Shown: positions 36,403-47,950, counted from the stretch's first letter. The stretch is DNA of 64,000 nt from Microvelia longipes (GCA_018340805.1 JACMZG010001870.1:48881682-48945681), one strand, 5' to 3'. The notes: generated by a model not told the origin, from the sequence alone. A program made the numbers and translations.

Positions 36403-37000
36403 GTAAACAAGCAATTTATTTCATCTAAATTTTAATACCGATAGATAACCAGTAGATTTCCTTGGCACAATTTGTATAATAATAGTGATACTAAAGGTTA
36501 TTTATCAGTTCAAACAGCACTTTTTAGATGTTTCCTCTTAGGGGAACATTACACCAAATGTTCGGTAAATTTTTATTTACCGAGTTTTAGTTATTAATTT
36601 AATTATTTACTGACTAACTCACCTGTTAGCAATCATCAAAAAAGTACATAATGATTCGTAGAGAAATAATTTATGTTTGATTTTATTTATTGAGTAGAAT
36701 AAGTCAATATATGCTTTATCAATCTAATTGACTTTAAATTTGAATTGAAAAACGTTTGATTGATTTTATAATTCCACATCTAACGCTCTAACGCATCGTT
36801 TTAAACAATGTTTTTATGGTTATTTAAAAAACTAATATTAATACCTAAGCATTGGTTTTTATTTTAAGTACTGTATGTGTGCAACGTTTTTACAAATAAT
36901 AAAGAGTAAATCTATTTTATTAGTTGTATTATCACTTGTTCACCTTACGACTTAAAATATGAAACCCTTTCTTTGGACATTGGCGAAATTGCCTAAAGAC
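36403..37000. other. Intron stretch, nothing recognised
   Basis: AT-rich intron between exon J and the Harbinger-type element. No structure found. Confidence 0.6.
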
Positions 37001-38260
37001 TTAGGCCCGTATTCAAAGACGTTTTCCTAACATTTTCCTAACATTTTCCTAACTTTTTCCTAACATTTTCCTAACTTTTTCCTAACATTTTTAACATTCT
37101 CCTAACTAACTTTCTAACTTTAACTAATTTTCCCTTTTTCCTAACATTTTCCTAACATTTTCCTAACATTCTCCTAACATTTTCCTAACTCTTAACACTC
37201 ACCTTAGGTTTAGGTAAGGGAAATGTTTTTAAGCCACGAAATTTAAATGATCGTTCCCGTGTTTTAAAAGTCATTTAGAGGCTTCGCATGATTTTTCTTA
37301 GTAAGAACCTAAGGTAGTTAAGTCAAAAAGTGATACCATTGTAAATAACGTAATATATCGCAAAATATCAATGTTATTAACTTATTACCTGGATTTACGA
37401 CACACTTTGTCATATTAATAACTATCTACATAAATTTACATAATATAAGTTACTATTAATCCACTTACCTTACTATTAGGGAATTTACCCTGAAATTTTT
37501 TTTTCTTTTCTTCGGCCCGCACACAATCAGATTTTTTATTTTCTATGGTCTGTTTGTGGCGGGCTATCGATTCAAAGAGGAAATTCAGTTGGTCCGGTGT
37601 GAATAATTCAGCCATTATTATACCAAAAAAATTTTACACAAACAAAAATGAATTTGATGACAAAATACGAAAAACAAAATTGTGTAAATGATTTAGCAAA
37701 ATGAAAGCAGTGTTGCACTGATTAACAGGTCTTCATTTAGATACCTTTGGATTCGTACAACCTGGTCCACGTTCAAAATTAAACGCTTGATACTGCTTTA
37801 TTTATGAAAGCTGTTACAATAATTGAACATTGTATTTGTATTAACTCTAATGTTTACTGAAAACTTATGTAAATAAAGTTTCTAATATATTTAACATTCG
37901 CCAAAGCGAGGCCGCATTGTTGTTTATGACAAAGTGTCTCGTAAATCCAGGTAATAAGTTAATAACATTGATATTTTGCGATATATTACGTTACTTACAA
38001 TGGTATCACTTTTTGACTTAACTACCTTAGGTTCTTACTAAATAAAATCATGCGAAGCCTCTAAAAGACTTTTAAAACACGATAGGAAAATGTTAGGAAA
38101 ATGTTAGGAGTTAGGAAAATGTTAGGAGAATGTTAGGAAAATGTTAGGAAAAAGTTAGGAGAATGTTAGGAAAATGTTAGGAAAAAGTTAGGAAAAAGTT
38201 AGGAGAATGTTAGGAAAATGTTAGGAAAATGTTAGGAAACGTCTTTGAATACAGGCCTTA
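37001..38260. mobile_element. PIF/Harbinger-type foldback element
   Basis: The element is 37004-38257, starting GGCCCGTATTCAAAGACG and ending in its complement, with flanking TTA duplications (37001-37003 and 38258-38260). A 3-bp TWA duplication and GGCCCGTATTC-type ends fit PIF/Harbinger. Each arm has an outer array of TTTTCCTAACA units (37021-37200; 38085-38240) and an inner unique part (to about 37411; from about 37926). It carries an exon-like Myb/SANT relic but no transposase. Confidence 0.82.
37442..37615 (-). pseudogene. Myb/SANT-like DNA-binding protein, 5' exon relic
   Basis: From an ATG at 37615 on the minus strand it reads MAELFTPDQLNFLFESIARH, then a KQTIENKKSDCVRAEEKKKK segment. 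This resembles the start of the Myb/SANT-like partner protein encoded by PIF/Harbinger elements. A good donor AAG/GTAAGT follows near 37470, so it may be a first exon whose other exons were deleted. The tryptophan usually present after the lysine-rich part is not seen. Confidence 0.5.
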
Positions 38261-38785
38261 GTTTAATTTTTACCATTAGATAGAAAATGCACTGATTTGT
38301 GTGGTTTTCCTTTGCAATTGTCTAAATGTTTTTGAAAGTACTTATGCAACAAAGGTTAATGATGCACAAGTCTGCCTTTTTACGTCGTTCTTTCTCATAA
38401 CAATAAAAATAGTTTGTTTTAATTAGATAAATTTATAACTGGAGAAATGTTTCGCATTTAACAATTGCTTGTTAGGGATAGTGTAGACACATGTTTATAA
38501 AAACTGTGAAACAACTAATTAACAGCATTATGGGAAATAATGCTATTTCGCAAAAAAAAACCATTCAAAGCTATATTTTTAATTCCTATAACTTTCTACT
38601 GGCCTAAACTCACCCTTAATCGTTCTTCGCAACTTTTTTAAAAAACTTATCGACCAGTCTCTAGTTTTGTTGCAAGTTTAGAATGTTTAACTACAGAGTG
38701 CTACTGCTCTTTTTAGCGGTATCTAGCCTGAGGAAGCTTTATTTTATAATTTCCCTCGATTCAATTGTTTAAGATTACCGAATTA
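38258..38785. other. Intron stretch, nothing recognised
   Basis: AT-rich, non-coding, between the Harbinger-type element and the next palindrome. Confidence 0.55.
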
Positions 38786-38789
38786 TTTA

Positions 38790-39306
38790 TTATTAAAGTT
38801 TTTAAGGAAGAATAGGTCCAAAATAATAAATAAAACTAATTTCGACGAGATTTCGATATAATTTTATTTTTTTCAAAGCTTATCATAATAAATAATAACA
38901 AAAAACAGTTACATGGTCGCTAACAAATAGATGTTTGAACAACAACTAGAGTAACAGACAAATAATTCCGTTAAAAACAAAAAAGTAATAATGTTATTGA
39001 GTTACATTAAGTTCTAAACAATGATCTACAGTTGAAAACTCCTTAGTAGGGGCAAAAACTCCTTAGTTTTTAATTGTAGATCTTTGTTTAGAAATTAATG
39101 TAACTCTGTAACATTGTTACCTTTTTTTAACGGAATTATTTGTCTGTTACTCTAGTTGTTGTCCAAACATCTATTTTTTAGCAACCATGTAACTGTTTTT
39201 GTTATTATTAATTATGATAAGCCTTGAAAAAAAAATTATATCGAAATCTCGTCGAAATTAGTTTTATTAATTATTTTGGACTTATTCCTCCTCAAAAGCT
39301 TTAATT
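38790..39306. mobile_element. Near-palindromic MITE, about 515 bp
   Basis: The left half (AATAGGTCCAAAATAAT, CTAATTTCGACGAGATTTCG, CAAATAATTCCGTTAAAAAC) mirrors the right half around about 39045. Divergence is higher than in other palindromes here, so it is older. AAACTCCTTAGT is repeated at the centre. Target duplication not clear. Confidence 0.7.
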
Positions 39307-39771
39307 ATTTAAAATAGAGGTCCTTATAAAGTTTTTTGTCAAATTATTGATGTAATGTAGGTTCATAAAATTCTATCAAATTCTAATTATTATATTTTTA
39401 TCTTATTTAAGTAAAATATATACAATAAAATATCTTAACTCTACCTGGAATATGAAAGCTATCAAAACTTATACACTATTGCACTCCTCCCCTTCTAAGC
39501 TCGTATTATATGGAATATGAACCTGCCTTGGTAGAAATTTCTCATCTACATTTTATAACCTTATAATTTTACACATAGAACTTCACATTAATGTAGTTGT
39601 GTAACACTGACTTTGTTTAGAAGTAGTTTTATTCGCAACTCTAAAGGTTCTGAGATGAAACCAGGTTAACCCAATAAGATCTTGTCAGATCAGTTATTTA
39701 TAAGACAGACAATTAGTAGGCATTTTATTGCGATACTGACAGCATGTTGTGCACGTTGTTTAAACGCTTAG
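39307..39771. other. Intron stretch before exon K, nothing recognised
   Basis: AT-rich intron without visible repeats. Confidence 0.55.
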
Positions 39772-39864
39772 GGTAGTGGCCGCGGCAGTCAGGCTATTCC
39801 TATACAGAGGAGTGATAGCAAGCAAGAAGGTCAGTCTAAGAGACTCATGAGATCTAATACTCCG
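39772..39864 (+). CDS. Rab3-GEF: Rab3-GEF exon K: small symmetric exon
   Basis: 93 nt, phase 0-0, between CTTAG and CCG/GTAAGT. It encodes GSGRGSQAIPIQRSDSKQEG then QSKRLMRSNTP. Size and phase make it a possible cassette exon; MADD is known for cassette splicing in this region in vertebrates. Basic Ser-containing motifs (QRSDS, RSNTP) could be phosphorylated (inference). Confidence 0.8.
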
Positions 39865-39921
39865 GTAAGTAACGCTTATCAAGCATTTTAAATCCATTTT
39901 ATTTATAGTAATATGGCAGTA

Positions 39922-40344
39922 TAGACATAGAGCCCAGGGGTGTTTTGTTAATAAAAAGTGTAATGGCTGGAAGCCATCTCAATTTTCATAAATACCTTCC
40001 TAAACAAGGATCTGCAATTCTGCGAGTCGTATCGGATGGGTGTCCCAGGCAGAACGCACTTTAGGGTAAAATTTACCAACCCAAGTTAATAAAAGTGTAA
40101 TGGCTGGAAACGGGTTTCATTTTCGTAAATACCTTCCTGAACAAGGATCTGCAATTCTGCAGACTCGTATCGGATGTGTCTCAGGCAGAACGCACTTTAG
40201 GGTCAAAGGTTCTGCCTGGGACACCCATCCGATACGAGTCGGCAGAATTGCAGATCCTTGTTCAGGAACGTATTTACGAAAAATTGAGACCGGTTCCAGC
40301 CATTACACTTTTTATTAACAAAACACCCCTGGGCTCTTGGTCTA
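39922..40344. mobile_element. Palindromic MITE 'CAGGGGTG', rearranged copy
   Basis: Ends AGAGCCCAGGGGTGTTTTGT and the complement near 40316-40344. Inner motifs are AAAGTGTAATGGCTGGAA, CAAGGATCTGCAATTCTGC and CGTATCGGATGGGTGTC, present on both arms. The left arm occurs twice (39922-40070 and 40086-40200), so this copy has a partial tandem duplication. A cleaner copy is at 43816-44105. Confidence 0.8.
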
Positions 40345-40675
40345 ATAGTGTCTGTACCAGGAACATTCTGCCTGTATATTAATTCGCACTCATTTTTCTA
40401 CGCGGCAATAAATTTTGATAAAGGAAAACAATTACTGCTAATCATTGCCATCATAGAGATATATACTAGAGGGGGCATAGCCTATCTAAATAATACACTG
40501 AGAGGGCTGAAACATCTTTTTGGGGCTCTGTGTAACCTCATTGAAACCTCCTTCAAGAGTAAGTTAAGGTTATAATTAGTGAATGTATTTTGGTTCCCCG
40601 TAAATTGTTTGTGTGTTGATTTGTATTTTTAACGTTTTACTATATAAATTATTGTAATTTTTTCCTAATCATTTG

Positions 40676-40700
40676 ATTATATATATATATATTATATATA

Positions 40701-40756
<56 letters not shown>
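40676..40756. repeat. (AT)n microsatellite
   Basis: About 80 bp of alternating A and T with a few TATTA interruptions. Confidence 0.95.
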
Positions 40757-41239
40757 ATATCGGTTATATAGGCAATGGTATCTCTTAAGTATCCCTATAG
40801 GGCCCCTCTAGTAATAATATCTCCATGATTGCCATTATATTATTATTATTATTACTATTAATGATTAGGGTTGGGTAAGATAGACCCTATTCGCACTGCG
40901 ACAGGAAGTCTATTGTACAATCCCCTCAATTGGTTCAGGTTAAAATCATCCTTTTCCCCGGACTTGTTCATGCAATATGAACATCATTCATGCATTATAT
41001 GCATGAATGTATGTAAATGAAACCGCCCTGTTACAATTTAGGTTAACAGCTTATAAGCAGCTTAGCCTAGTTTCATCGATTGAGGATATGTGTTCTAATT
41101 ATTTCATTTAGTATATCACTACTTCCACTATTTCTAATTAATGGAAGCATAGCAAAATAGGAGAACACTACCTTTTAACTATTAATCTATTTATCTGCTC
41201 CTTGTATTGTAAGTTCTACATACAGTCTTGTTATCTCAC
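40757..41239. other. Intron stretch, nothing firm
   Basis: AT-rich with a short ATT/ACT trinucleotide run near 40835-40862. It could be a LINE 3' tail, but no coding part is seen upstream. Confidence 0.5.
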
Positions 41240-41830
41240 ACTGTAAATGTACTTTTACTCCCTAGGGAGGAAAAGTGAAAGTGTTGCCAACTTAACAGCA
41301 TTGTTTAGTAAAATTTTTAGGAATTTTAGGAAATTTTTAGGATTTTTTTCGGTGTTATGTTGGTACTACGGGTAGAATATACAATATACACACGCTAATG
41401 TATAAATTACAAATATAGTATTACACATTATTTTATCGACAGCTTACAATAAAATAATCTGAAGATAGTGGATTTATTCTCTCTTCATCAGAGTAATTGA
41501 CATGGTAAGAATTAATTAAACTAACACAATAACAATTAAGGAGCTGAAGAATATATTAATAGTTGTTAGTATTAGTTCTCTAGTCGTAGATAAAATTTAA
41601 TATGCAACAAGGGATGCAAGTTTTCAGCTCTCGTATTATCTCCCTCGTCAAGCCTCGGGGGGACCAATATGTTAGTTAACTCCCTCGGGAAGCCTCGGGA
41701 GCTAACTAGTTTATCTCCCTGGGCCTACCGGCCTCGTGAGCTAATGAAGTTTCCTCCTTCGGCGCTGCCTTAGGACGAAACTTTAACTTGAGCTGTAAAA
41801 CTTACTTTCATCCCTTGTTGCAAAAATAAC
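41240..41830. repeat. Family C-related repeat with CTCCCTCGGGAAGCCTCGG
   Basis: It has TTTTACTCCCTAGGGAGGAA near 41258, and a set of CTCCCTCG(GG)AAGCCTCGGGAG segments at 41640-41720 with paired motifs around AACTAGTT. The same style of CTCCC/GAGG palindromes as in the family C copies at 1.1-1.9 and 47.3-47.9 kb. Confidence 0.5.
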
Positions 41831-42060
41831 TATTAATATGTTACTATAAAAACATAAACATTTATTGTTGTTATGAAGAAGGGTTTGTTGAGGGTATTGT
41901 CATTTATATAGAGGCGGCGTTGGCAGCTCTTTAGAAAGAGAATTAAACAATGATCCAATATTCTTCACTCTTGAGTATAAGTTACCTCTACTTAATGTAA
42001 AATTCGGTCTCATTGTGATTGTTTACGTATATGCGATATAAGTTTAATTTGTTTGTTCAG

Positions 42061-42249
42061 ACTGGTAGCATGGAGAGTCCACCGCCGCGGAAGACGAGCC
42101 TTAGTGGATTACTTGGACGAGCAGGTAGTTTCGGTTCATCTAGTCCTCCTGGTAGTTCCTTCATAGAAACCTTTACATCTCACGCGAAAGAATTAGTACG
42201 AGAAACTAGGCAAACTTCTCAGGAGGGTTTATTAGCTCAGGTTGATAAG
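42061..42249 (+). CDS. Rab3-GEF: Rab3-GEF exon L: SHAKELVRETRQTSQEGLL block
   Basis: 63 codons, phase 0-0, acceptor GTTCAG and donor AAG/GTAAGT. It has PPPRKTSLSGLLGRAGS and then TSHAKELVRETRQTSQEGLL, strongly conserved across MADD proteins. The second half is predicted helical. Confidence 0.93.
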
Positions 42250-43225
42250 GTAAGTTTTACTTTACTAGCAGTTTGACAAGTAGCATTCTATGCTAGATAC
42301 TTTGTATCTAACTCATCTAAATACTTTTATAATCCATGTTCTGTCGGTGGGTTTAAAGACCTGAACCGACCTGAGTTTCCTCAAATTCAGTACTAAACTT
42401 AAAAAATAGGGGACTGTATCTATAGGTAGGTTATGGAAGGTTAAAGAAGATGCCACAACTCGAATATTAACACAATAGATCATGCAATATATTTTAAACT
42501 TAACTTAATTACAAAAATAAATAAAGATTATAAATTAAAGCCAGGCTTAAGAAAATTAAATTAAAGATTAGGTAAACTTAATAGATTTAGTTATCAATCT
42601 CTACTTATGTCTACTGATAGATATGAAATGGCCAAGAGATAATACAGATGAGCATGCTAAGAGTGAAGCGGGACGTCCCTACAAGGCAGGTAAAAGATGA
42701 TTTACGAAGTAATAAGTTGTCTAAGCAAGGTAATGAAGTATATAAAAGCTACACAATACATACTTTAGGTAAGGTCCATAAACAAGATGGTAGGTTGAAA
42801 ATTAACACAACACTACACTTTATAAGTTCACTTTTAGGTTGAGTCTGAAGTAGCTGGCAAAGGCTGGGCACAGAACTCTACTTTTAAGGTTTGAAATTAA
42901 TTAAAATTAAATAATTTAGAGGACGTCCAAGAGGCTTGACCAAAAGTTATCACTCCACTGCCTTCTGTAGTTTTGGAGGGAAGACATGTAGGAACCCAAC
43001 AGTGTTACCTTCAAATCCCTGATGACTCATCAGATTAGCCTTGATGACTTGCATATTTATAAGGTGTTCAGAGATGACTGAACAATCCAATTAAATAGAT
43101 TTGAACATGGATTGGTGTATCCTAGATTATTATCCACGAACATAATGTCTCAATTTTGAATAGGAGAGTCATTAAGAACTATAATAAAACATGCGAAACA
43201 CAAATTGAGATCAAGTGTTTCGTTA
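42250..43225. other. Intron stretch, nothing recognised
   Basis: About 1 kb of AT-rich intron. Frames here are short and show no family features. Confidence 0.55.
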
Positions 43226-43815
43226 CTTTTCCTCATTTATACCGTACGTATATAGGAAAATTATTGTGTTTCTAAAAATTCGCAACCGGGAATGTTACCG
43301 GAATTATCCGTTTCAGGTATTTTAAGGCCTCCCAAGTGGTTTTCACGAAGTTGTCTGTCTGTATACGTGTGTGTGTGTTTTTTCATTAAAGACGATACAT
43401 TATTTGCTGCATCTACCGTCGTGACGACATGACATGCATGACGAATTTTCTTTTTTTCGAATTATATATCTTGAAATGTTAAATATTAATTTCAGTTTTG
43501 TAGTTCAATAACAATTTGAGTTGTAATTTTATGTTTGTTCTTCTTGAGATACTTGTTACGGTTGAAATATAGCTGATGGGTACGACTGTGTATTGTTTAA
43601 AAATTAGTTAATTATTCAAAGTCAATTTCTTTTATTAATTTAATAAATTTGTGCCAAAAGTCTTGTCTGTCGAAAAGTATATTATTATTATTTGAATGAG
43701 GCCAAGAAAATTCTGTGTGAGTGTGTGTGTGCACGCGCGTGCATGCGTGTTATCATCGTAGCTCCCAGTGTATTTACGCTAGAGTGTTGAAACTTTGTAC
43801 AAAAATCAGTCTATA

Positions 43816-44105
43816 TAGACCAACAGCCCAGAGGTGTTTTGTTAATAAAAAGTGTAATGGCTGGAAACGGTCTCAATTTTTCGTAAATATCTTCCTGAAC
43901 ATGGATCTGCCATTCTGCAGACTCGTATCGGATGGGTGTCCCAGGCAGTACCTTTGACCCCTAAAGTGCGTTCTGCCTGGTACACCCATCCGATACGGGT
44001 CTGCAGAATTGCAGATCCTTGTTCAGGAAGGTATTTACGAAAAATTGAGACCGGTTCCAGCCATTACAGTTTTTATTAACAAAACACCCCTGGGCTCTTG
44101 ATCTA
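43816..44105. mobile_element. Palindromic MITE 'CAGGGGTG', full copy
   Basis: 290 bp. Left arm TAGACCAACAGCCCAGAGGT mirrors right end ACCCCTGGGCTCTTGATCTA, with the same inner motifs as 39922-40344 and a centre near 43958. Inserted in the body of the 5S-like repeat, since GTCTA before it and GTGTAGTTG after it are contiguous in the copy at 49.7 kb. Confidence 0.82.
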
Positions 44106-44440
44106 ATAGGTGTAGTTGGGCTACCTGGAAAACAACATTTTATGACGTCACTAACCCGCAATAATGACTCAGCAAAGATTTTGAAAACTCATAAAACGCG
44201 GAAATGTTGCGATTGATTGAACATTTAGCACGCATGCAGCAACGTATAACACTAACATACGTGCCAAGTTTCATCTGATTATCAGCAATCGTTCATTTTT
44301 TTAGCGAATGACTTTTTTAAAAAAAATAGATAATAACCTCATTGAGTGGAAATTTAGTACAAATGTACCTTAAGATAATAAATAAAAACACAAAGTTTCA
44401 TTTTAATACGAGAAATATATCTATGGGTTTTGTTGGATCA

Positions 44441-44500
44441 TAAAAATGAAGCACCATCGAGTAAGATCAGTGCCTGGATGGGACAGCTGGGAATGAAACG
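44441..44500 (+). ncRNA. 5S rRNA-like segment (copy c)
   Basis: AAATGAAGCACCATCGAG, GATCAGTGCCTGGATGGGA and GCTGGGAATGAAACGG align with the copy at 28631-28690. It is more diverged in the A-box part but keeps the CTGGATGGG C-box core. Confidence 0.55.
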
Positions 44501-44555
44501 GATGTATTTATATCTGAGGGCAAGCAACCTTTGCTGGTTGCAGACAAGCAAAAAT

Positions 44556-44996
44556 GTTCATTACTGGGCCAATTGTAAAAAATACAAATTTTCTAATTAA
44601 CCTCAGCAAGCCTTGCCTTAGGAACCTAGTTAGTGCTCTGACCGGTCACTGTAGATTAAATAAACATCTTAATACTATAGGCATAATCTCAGAGGCTAAC
44701 TGCCCCATGTGTGGGCATTATGAGGAGACAGCCTTTCACCAGCTTGCAGAGTGTGAGGCCTATACTTCTCTTCGTACCCGCATATTTGGCGTAGGCCTCT
44801 TGTATGAAGAGGAGCTATCTTCTCTTAGTTGGAGAGATATCCTACAATATATCAACCTTTCCAAGAGATTCTTGGTAGAGATGGTGTAGACTAAGGAATC
44901 GGGGCTGGCAAGAGGGCCCAACAACGTGGCCTATTTGCCTGGCTTTGCCTCCCCACCCAATTACTACTACTACTCTAGTAGTAGTGTTGTAGTGTA
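44556..44996 (+). pseudogene. LINE 3' end, reverse transcriptase C-terminal zinc knuckle
   Basis: The frame reads LVSALTGHCRLNKHLNTIGI, then CPMCGHYEETAFHQLAEC, a C-x2-C-x8-H-x4-C knuckle typical of the C-terminus of I/R1/Jockey-type non-LTR elements; a stop follows at 44887. The untranslated end has a TAC/AGT trinucleotide run at 44960-44988. The 5' part is missing. Target duplication not resolved. Confidence 0.72.
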
Positions 44997-45126
44997 AATT
45001 TGACCACTTGTATATTACGAGGACAAACAAAGGGAGTCTGAAGTAGGGGGGATGAGCGTAGCCAATCCGATGTGACGAGAAAAGTTCAGAGGTTCCGAAT
45101 TTTTTTATATTCTTTGTTACAAACAT

Positions 45127-45595
45127 CCTACATAAAAACTACCTTTAACAAAACAAGCGGTGACAATCCTACGATTGTTACCGCTGCGTTTGTGACACAG
45201 TCAACTTCGGTAAATTATTTCTACAAATAATAACAATGTAACAGGTACCTTTTCCTGTGTGTATCGTCTGTACGTAGACCGACAAAAAAACCTATAGTTT
45301 GAACAGTTCTTTTTAAAACATTGGTTGAAGTGTTTTTAGAAATGTTGGCATACTCAAAGCAATCAGTTCGTCCAAATACACTTACATTCATTGCAAGATG
45401 CCTAATGCATTTATCAGGCATGTTTCGAAGGAAACACTGCAAATTTATGTGTGTAATTTTAATTAATTTGTAACCTTTATCAAAACAAATCTATTAATTT
45501 TGGCAACAACGAGAAAACTTGCTTGGGTAAGAACTTGTAAGAAGTTCTCTTTTTCAACACAACTTGGTATATTGCTAACACGACCGTTGTTTTAG
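45127..45595. other. Intron stretch before exon M, nothing recognised
   Basis: AT-rich; contains a short inverted pair around GCGGTGACAATCC / GATTGTTACCGCTGCG at 45160-45186, otherwise plain. Confidence 0.5.
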
Positions 45596-45775
45596 TTGAC
45601 GATAACAGCCAAGAAAGCAGCAGGGGAAGCTAGTAAAACAGCCCTAGAAGCAAGTAAAACAGCTGCTGATGTCAGCAAAAATACATTTGAAGATTTGACC
45701 TACGTGGGCAAGAGTACACTCGGCGACTTGACCAAGAGTGCTAAACAAGTCGCCTCCAAAAAAGGATTACTAAAG
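45596..45775 (+). CDS. Rab3-GEF: Rab3-GEF exon M: Ala/Lys-rich amphipathic repeat
   Basis: 60 codons, phase 0-0, acceptor GTTTTAG and donor AAG/GTAATT. It encodes AKKAAGEASKTALEASKTAA, then DVSKNTFEDLTYVGKSTLGD and KKGLLK. The internal ASKTA repeat and DLTYVGKSTLGDL block match MADD homologues; the segment resembles an amphipathic helical repeat. Confidence 0.94.
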
Positions 45776-46067
45776 GTAATTTAGAATTAACTTATTTTGA
45801 CAGTATTTAAATGCGTAACTTTTAAAACGTCTTTAATTACAAAAGTAATTATAAAAAAGCTTAATTAATATTATTAATTATTAATATTATTAAATTAAAT
45901 TATTAAATTATTAAAGCTTAATTAATTAACTGGCAACTTAATTACAAATAACATTTTATTTTAACCATCAAAGTATAGATTTACATAAAAAAATATTAAC
46001 TTACGGATAAGAAACATACAGCAGTATGCCTGGGAATCCTAAGGTTTTAGGAAAAAGTATTGATGTT

Positions 46068-46142
46068 GCATTTGATAGAATAGAATGGAATAGAATAGAA
46101 TAGAATAGGATAGGATAGGATAGTATAGGATAGGACAGGAAA
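46068..46142. repeat. Pentanucleotide microsatellite (TAGAA/TAGGA)n
   Basis: About 15 units of TAGAA changing to TAGGA along the array, directly before an inverted-repeat element. Confidence 0.92.
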
Positions 46143-46635
46143 GGGGATGACGCATGAAGGAACATTTCTGACCCCATGGAAGTTGTATGAGATGAGAAAT
46201 AGGAGCAAACTTACCTTTCTCTTGGTTATAATGAAAAAAGGCGCCAAACGCAGGTTATGTACCAAGTTAGTCGAGTTTGCTTCTAAATTTTCTTCTGTGC
46301 ATCTCACGATTGTTACATTTGTGGTGCTTGTTAAGTCATTTGTGCTTATTTAATTTTAAATTTTGGACTATCCTTTGCCAGTTCAGTTAGTGATAATTTT
46401 TAGGGTGTTTTGTTATAACCTTCTCAAGCAATAAACAATGGGAAACCATTGAGAGGTAAGTTTGCCTCTAAAATTTATGACCTGGGCTGTTATAAGAATT
46501 GTAAGCATGCGCAGTTTGTACCAAGCATGTGCAGTTGGTTTCTGACGTGTGTTTCGTGTTGAATTCTCTCTATTTTTTGATTTTCCATGGGGTCACTTTT
46601 TTGTATGGCAAATTGACTTAGTGCGTCATTCCCTA
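46143..46635. mobile_element. Possible MITE with GGGGATGACGCA ends
   Basis: Left GGGGATGACGCATGAAGG and CTGACCCCATGGAA mirror right TTCCATGGGGTCAC and AGTGCGTCATTCCC. Inner GCAAACTTACCTTTC mirrors GAGGTAAGTTTGCC. Imperfect inverted repeat of about 490 bp; no clear duplication because the left flank is microsatellite. Confidence 0.5.
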
Positions 46636-46813
46636 TATTCAAGATCCTTGGTTATTTCATATTGATAACTGGTTTTAATACTTTTATATGATAGGAGATA
46701 AACTAAAAATCAATAAACTTAAAAGTGAGACTAAGGCTAAATTGCATAGGTTGTATTTACCTATCTTGATTCTATCTTTATATTTGTTATGTGTTACGTA
46801 ACTGTCATTCCAG

Positions 46814-46985
46814 GCGCTAGGGGAGTCAAAAGACAGTGATAACCCTCCAGTCAATCCAGTCCAAACTCAAATGATTGCCAACCCTGATCTTGGCCGAACT
46901 ACTGGACGAGACTTCTTCTCTAACATAACGAGTGATCTTAACGGCATAGCCGCCCAAACTACCAGCATGTTCAGTGATCTCTTTG
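46814..46985 (+). CDS. Rab3-GEF: Rab3-GEF exon N
   Basis: 172 nt, phase 0 to 1, acceptor ATTCCAG and donor TTTG/GTAAGC. It encodes a polar segment (ESKDSDNPPVNPVQTQ), then DFFSNITSDLNGIAAQTTSM and FSDLFG, found in this order in MADD-type proteins downstream of the Ala/Lys repeat. Confidence 0.88.
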
Positions 46986-47334
46986 GTAAGCTCACCTCAA
47001 GCTTTATATTAAATGATTTAACTATAAATTTGCTTTCTGATAAAAGTAATAAGATATTACGTTTCTATAAAAAAAAAAAGATTGAACCCAGGTTCCATCC
47101 AACACCATTTCTTACCCTAAAGTGTTTTCTTGAGAGAATATCTAGGATAAACCTTAGTTTAACTTAGGTTATAATACTTACCATTCATAAATCTAAACGA
47201 GGCGACCCAGGTTTAATTTAAGTTAACAGGTTAATTTAGAATTAACATACTCAGATATGGGTTTATTTTAAAATTTAACTCAAGGTTTTGACGAAAGTCA
47301 AATGTTTAATACGAAAGTATTAAATGTATTTATC
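46986..47334. other. Intron stretch, nothing recognised
   Basis: AT-rich, with repeated TTTAACTTAGG / AGGTTTAATTTAAGTTAAC-like words but no defined element. Confidence 0.5.
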
Positions 47335-47950
47335 TCCAGACAGTGTATAATGTAAAGTTTATTTACTAGTTTTTAGGAAGTAAAGAAGCACTTTTCACTC
47401 CCAAGTGTAAAAGTAATAAAAGTGTAAAATAATACACTCCAAGTGTATTATTTGGTTATTAGAGCCAATTATATCAATATTTTCAGGGGAGTGGTATCCT
47501 CTAAATTTAAACAGGTGACCGAATTTTTTTTTAACTTTCCCGGGGGCAGCACCCCCAAAATTTATAAGGGAGACTCGACCGAAAAAAAATGTTTTATTGG
47601 CTCAAAATCTATTTCAGGTCAAAAGAAGTTGATAGGAGCAATGCATTTTTTTATTTTTTTTAGGGGCAGTACCCCCAAAATTTATAAGGGGGTCCGCCCC
47701 AAAAAATATAATAAAATACAACAAAACGTAATTAAATAAAATTAACGTCTCGAGATGAAATCTTGTATGCACCTTGAGAGTAAAATGCAATATCCCTCAC
47801 AATTATCTTATTAGTTAATAGTCATAACTGCCTCGGCTTTGCCTCGGTAGTTAAATACTTTGGTTCCCTCGGCTTACGCCTTAGGAACCAACTAACTGCT
47901 CAGGGATATAATAACATTTTTTACTCCCTTGGTGGATAAATAGCTATTTC
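47335..47950 (-). repeat. Dispersed repeat family C, reverse copy
   Basis: It starts TATCTCCAGACAGTGTATAA and holds two CCCCCAAAATTTATAAGGG blocks plus GCCTCGGCTTTGCCTCGG, the reverse of 1130-1915. It ends near TTTACTCCCTTGGTGG. Non-coding. Confidence 0.65.

Larger units (their letters stand above)
43228..45115 (+). repeat. 5S-like repeat family, copy c, with nested insertions
   Basis: The head starts TTTTCCTCATTTATACCG (about 43228). The GT microsatellite is split by about 330 bp (43385-43715). The body is split by the palindromic MITE (43816-44105). The 5S-like piece lies at 44441-44500. The tail is split by a LINE 3' end (about 44556-44996) and finishes with GAGTCTGAAGTAGGG and CCAATCCGATGTGACGAG. 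The nesting gives a relative order of insertions. Confidence 0.7.
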
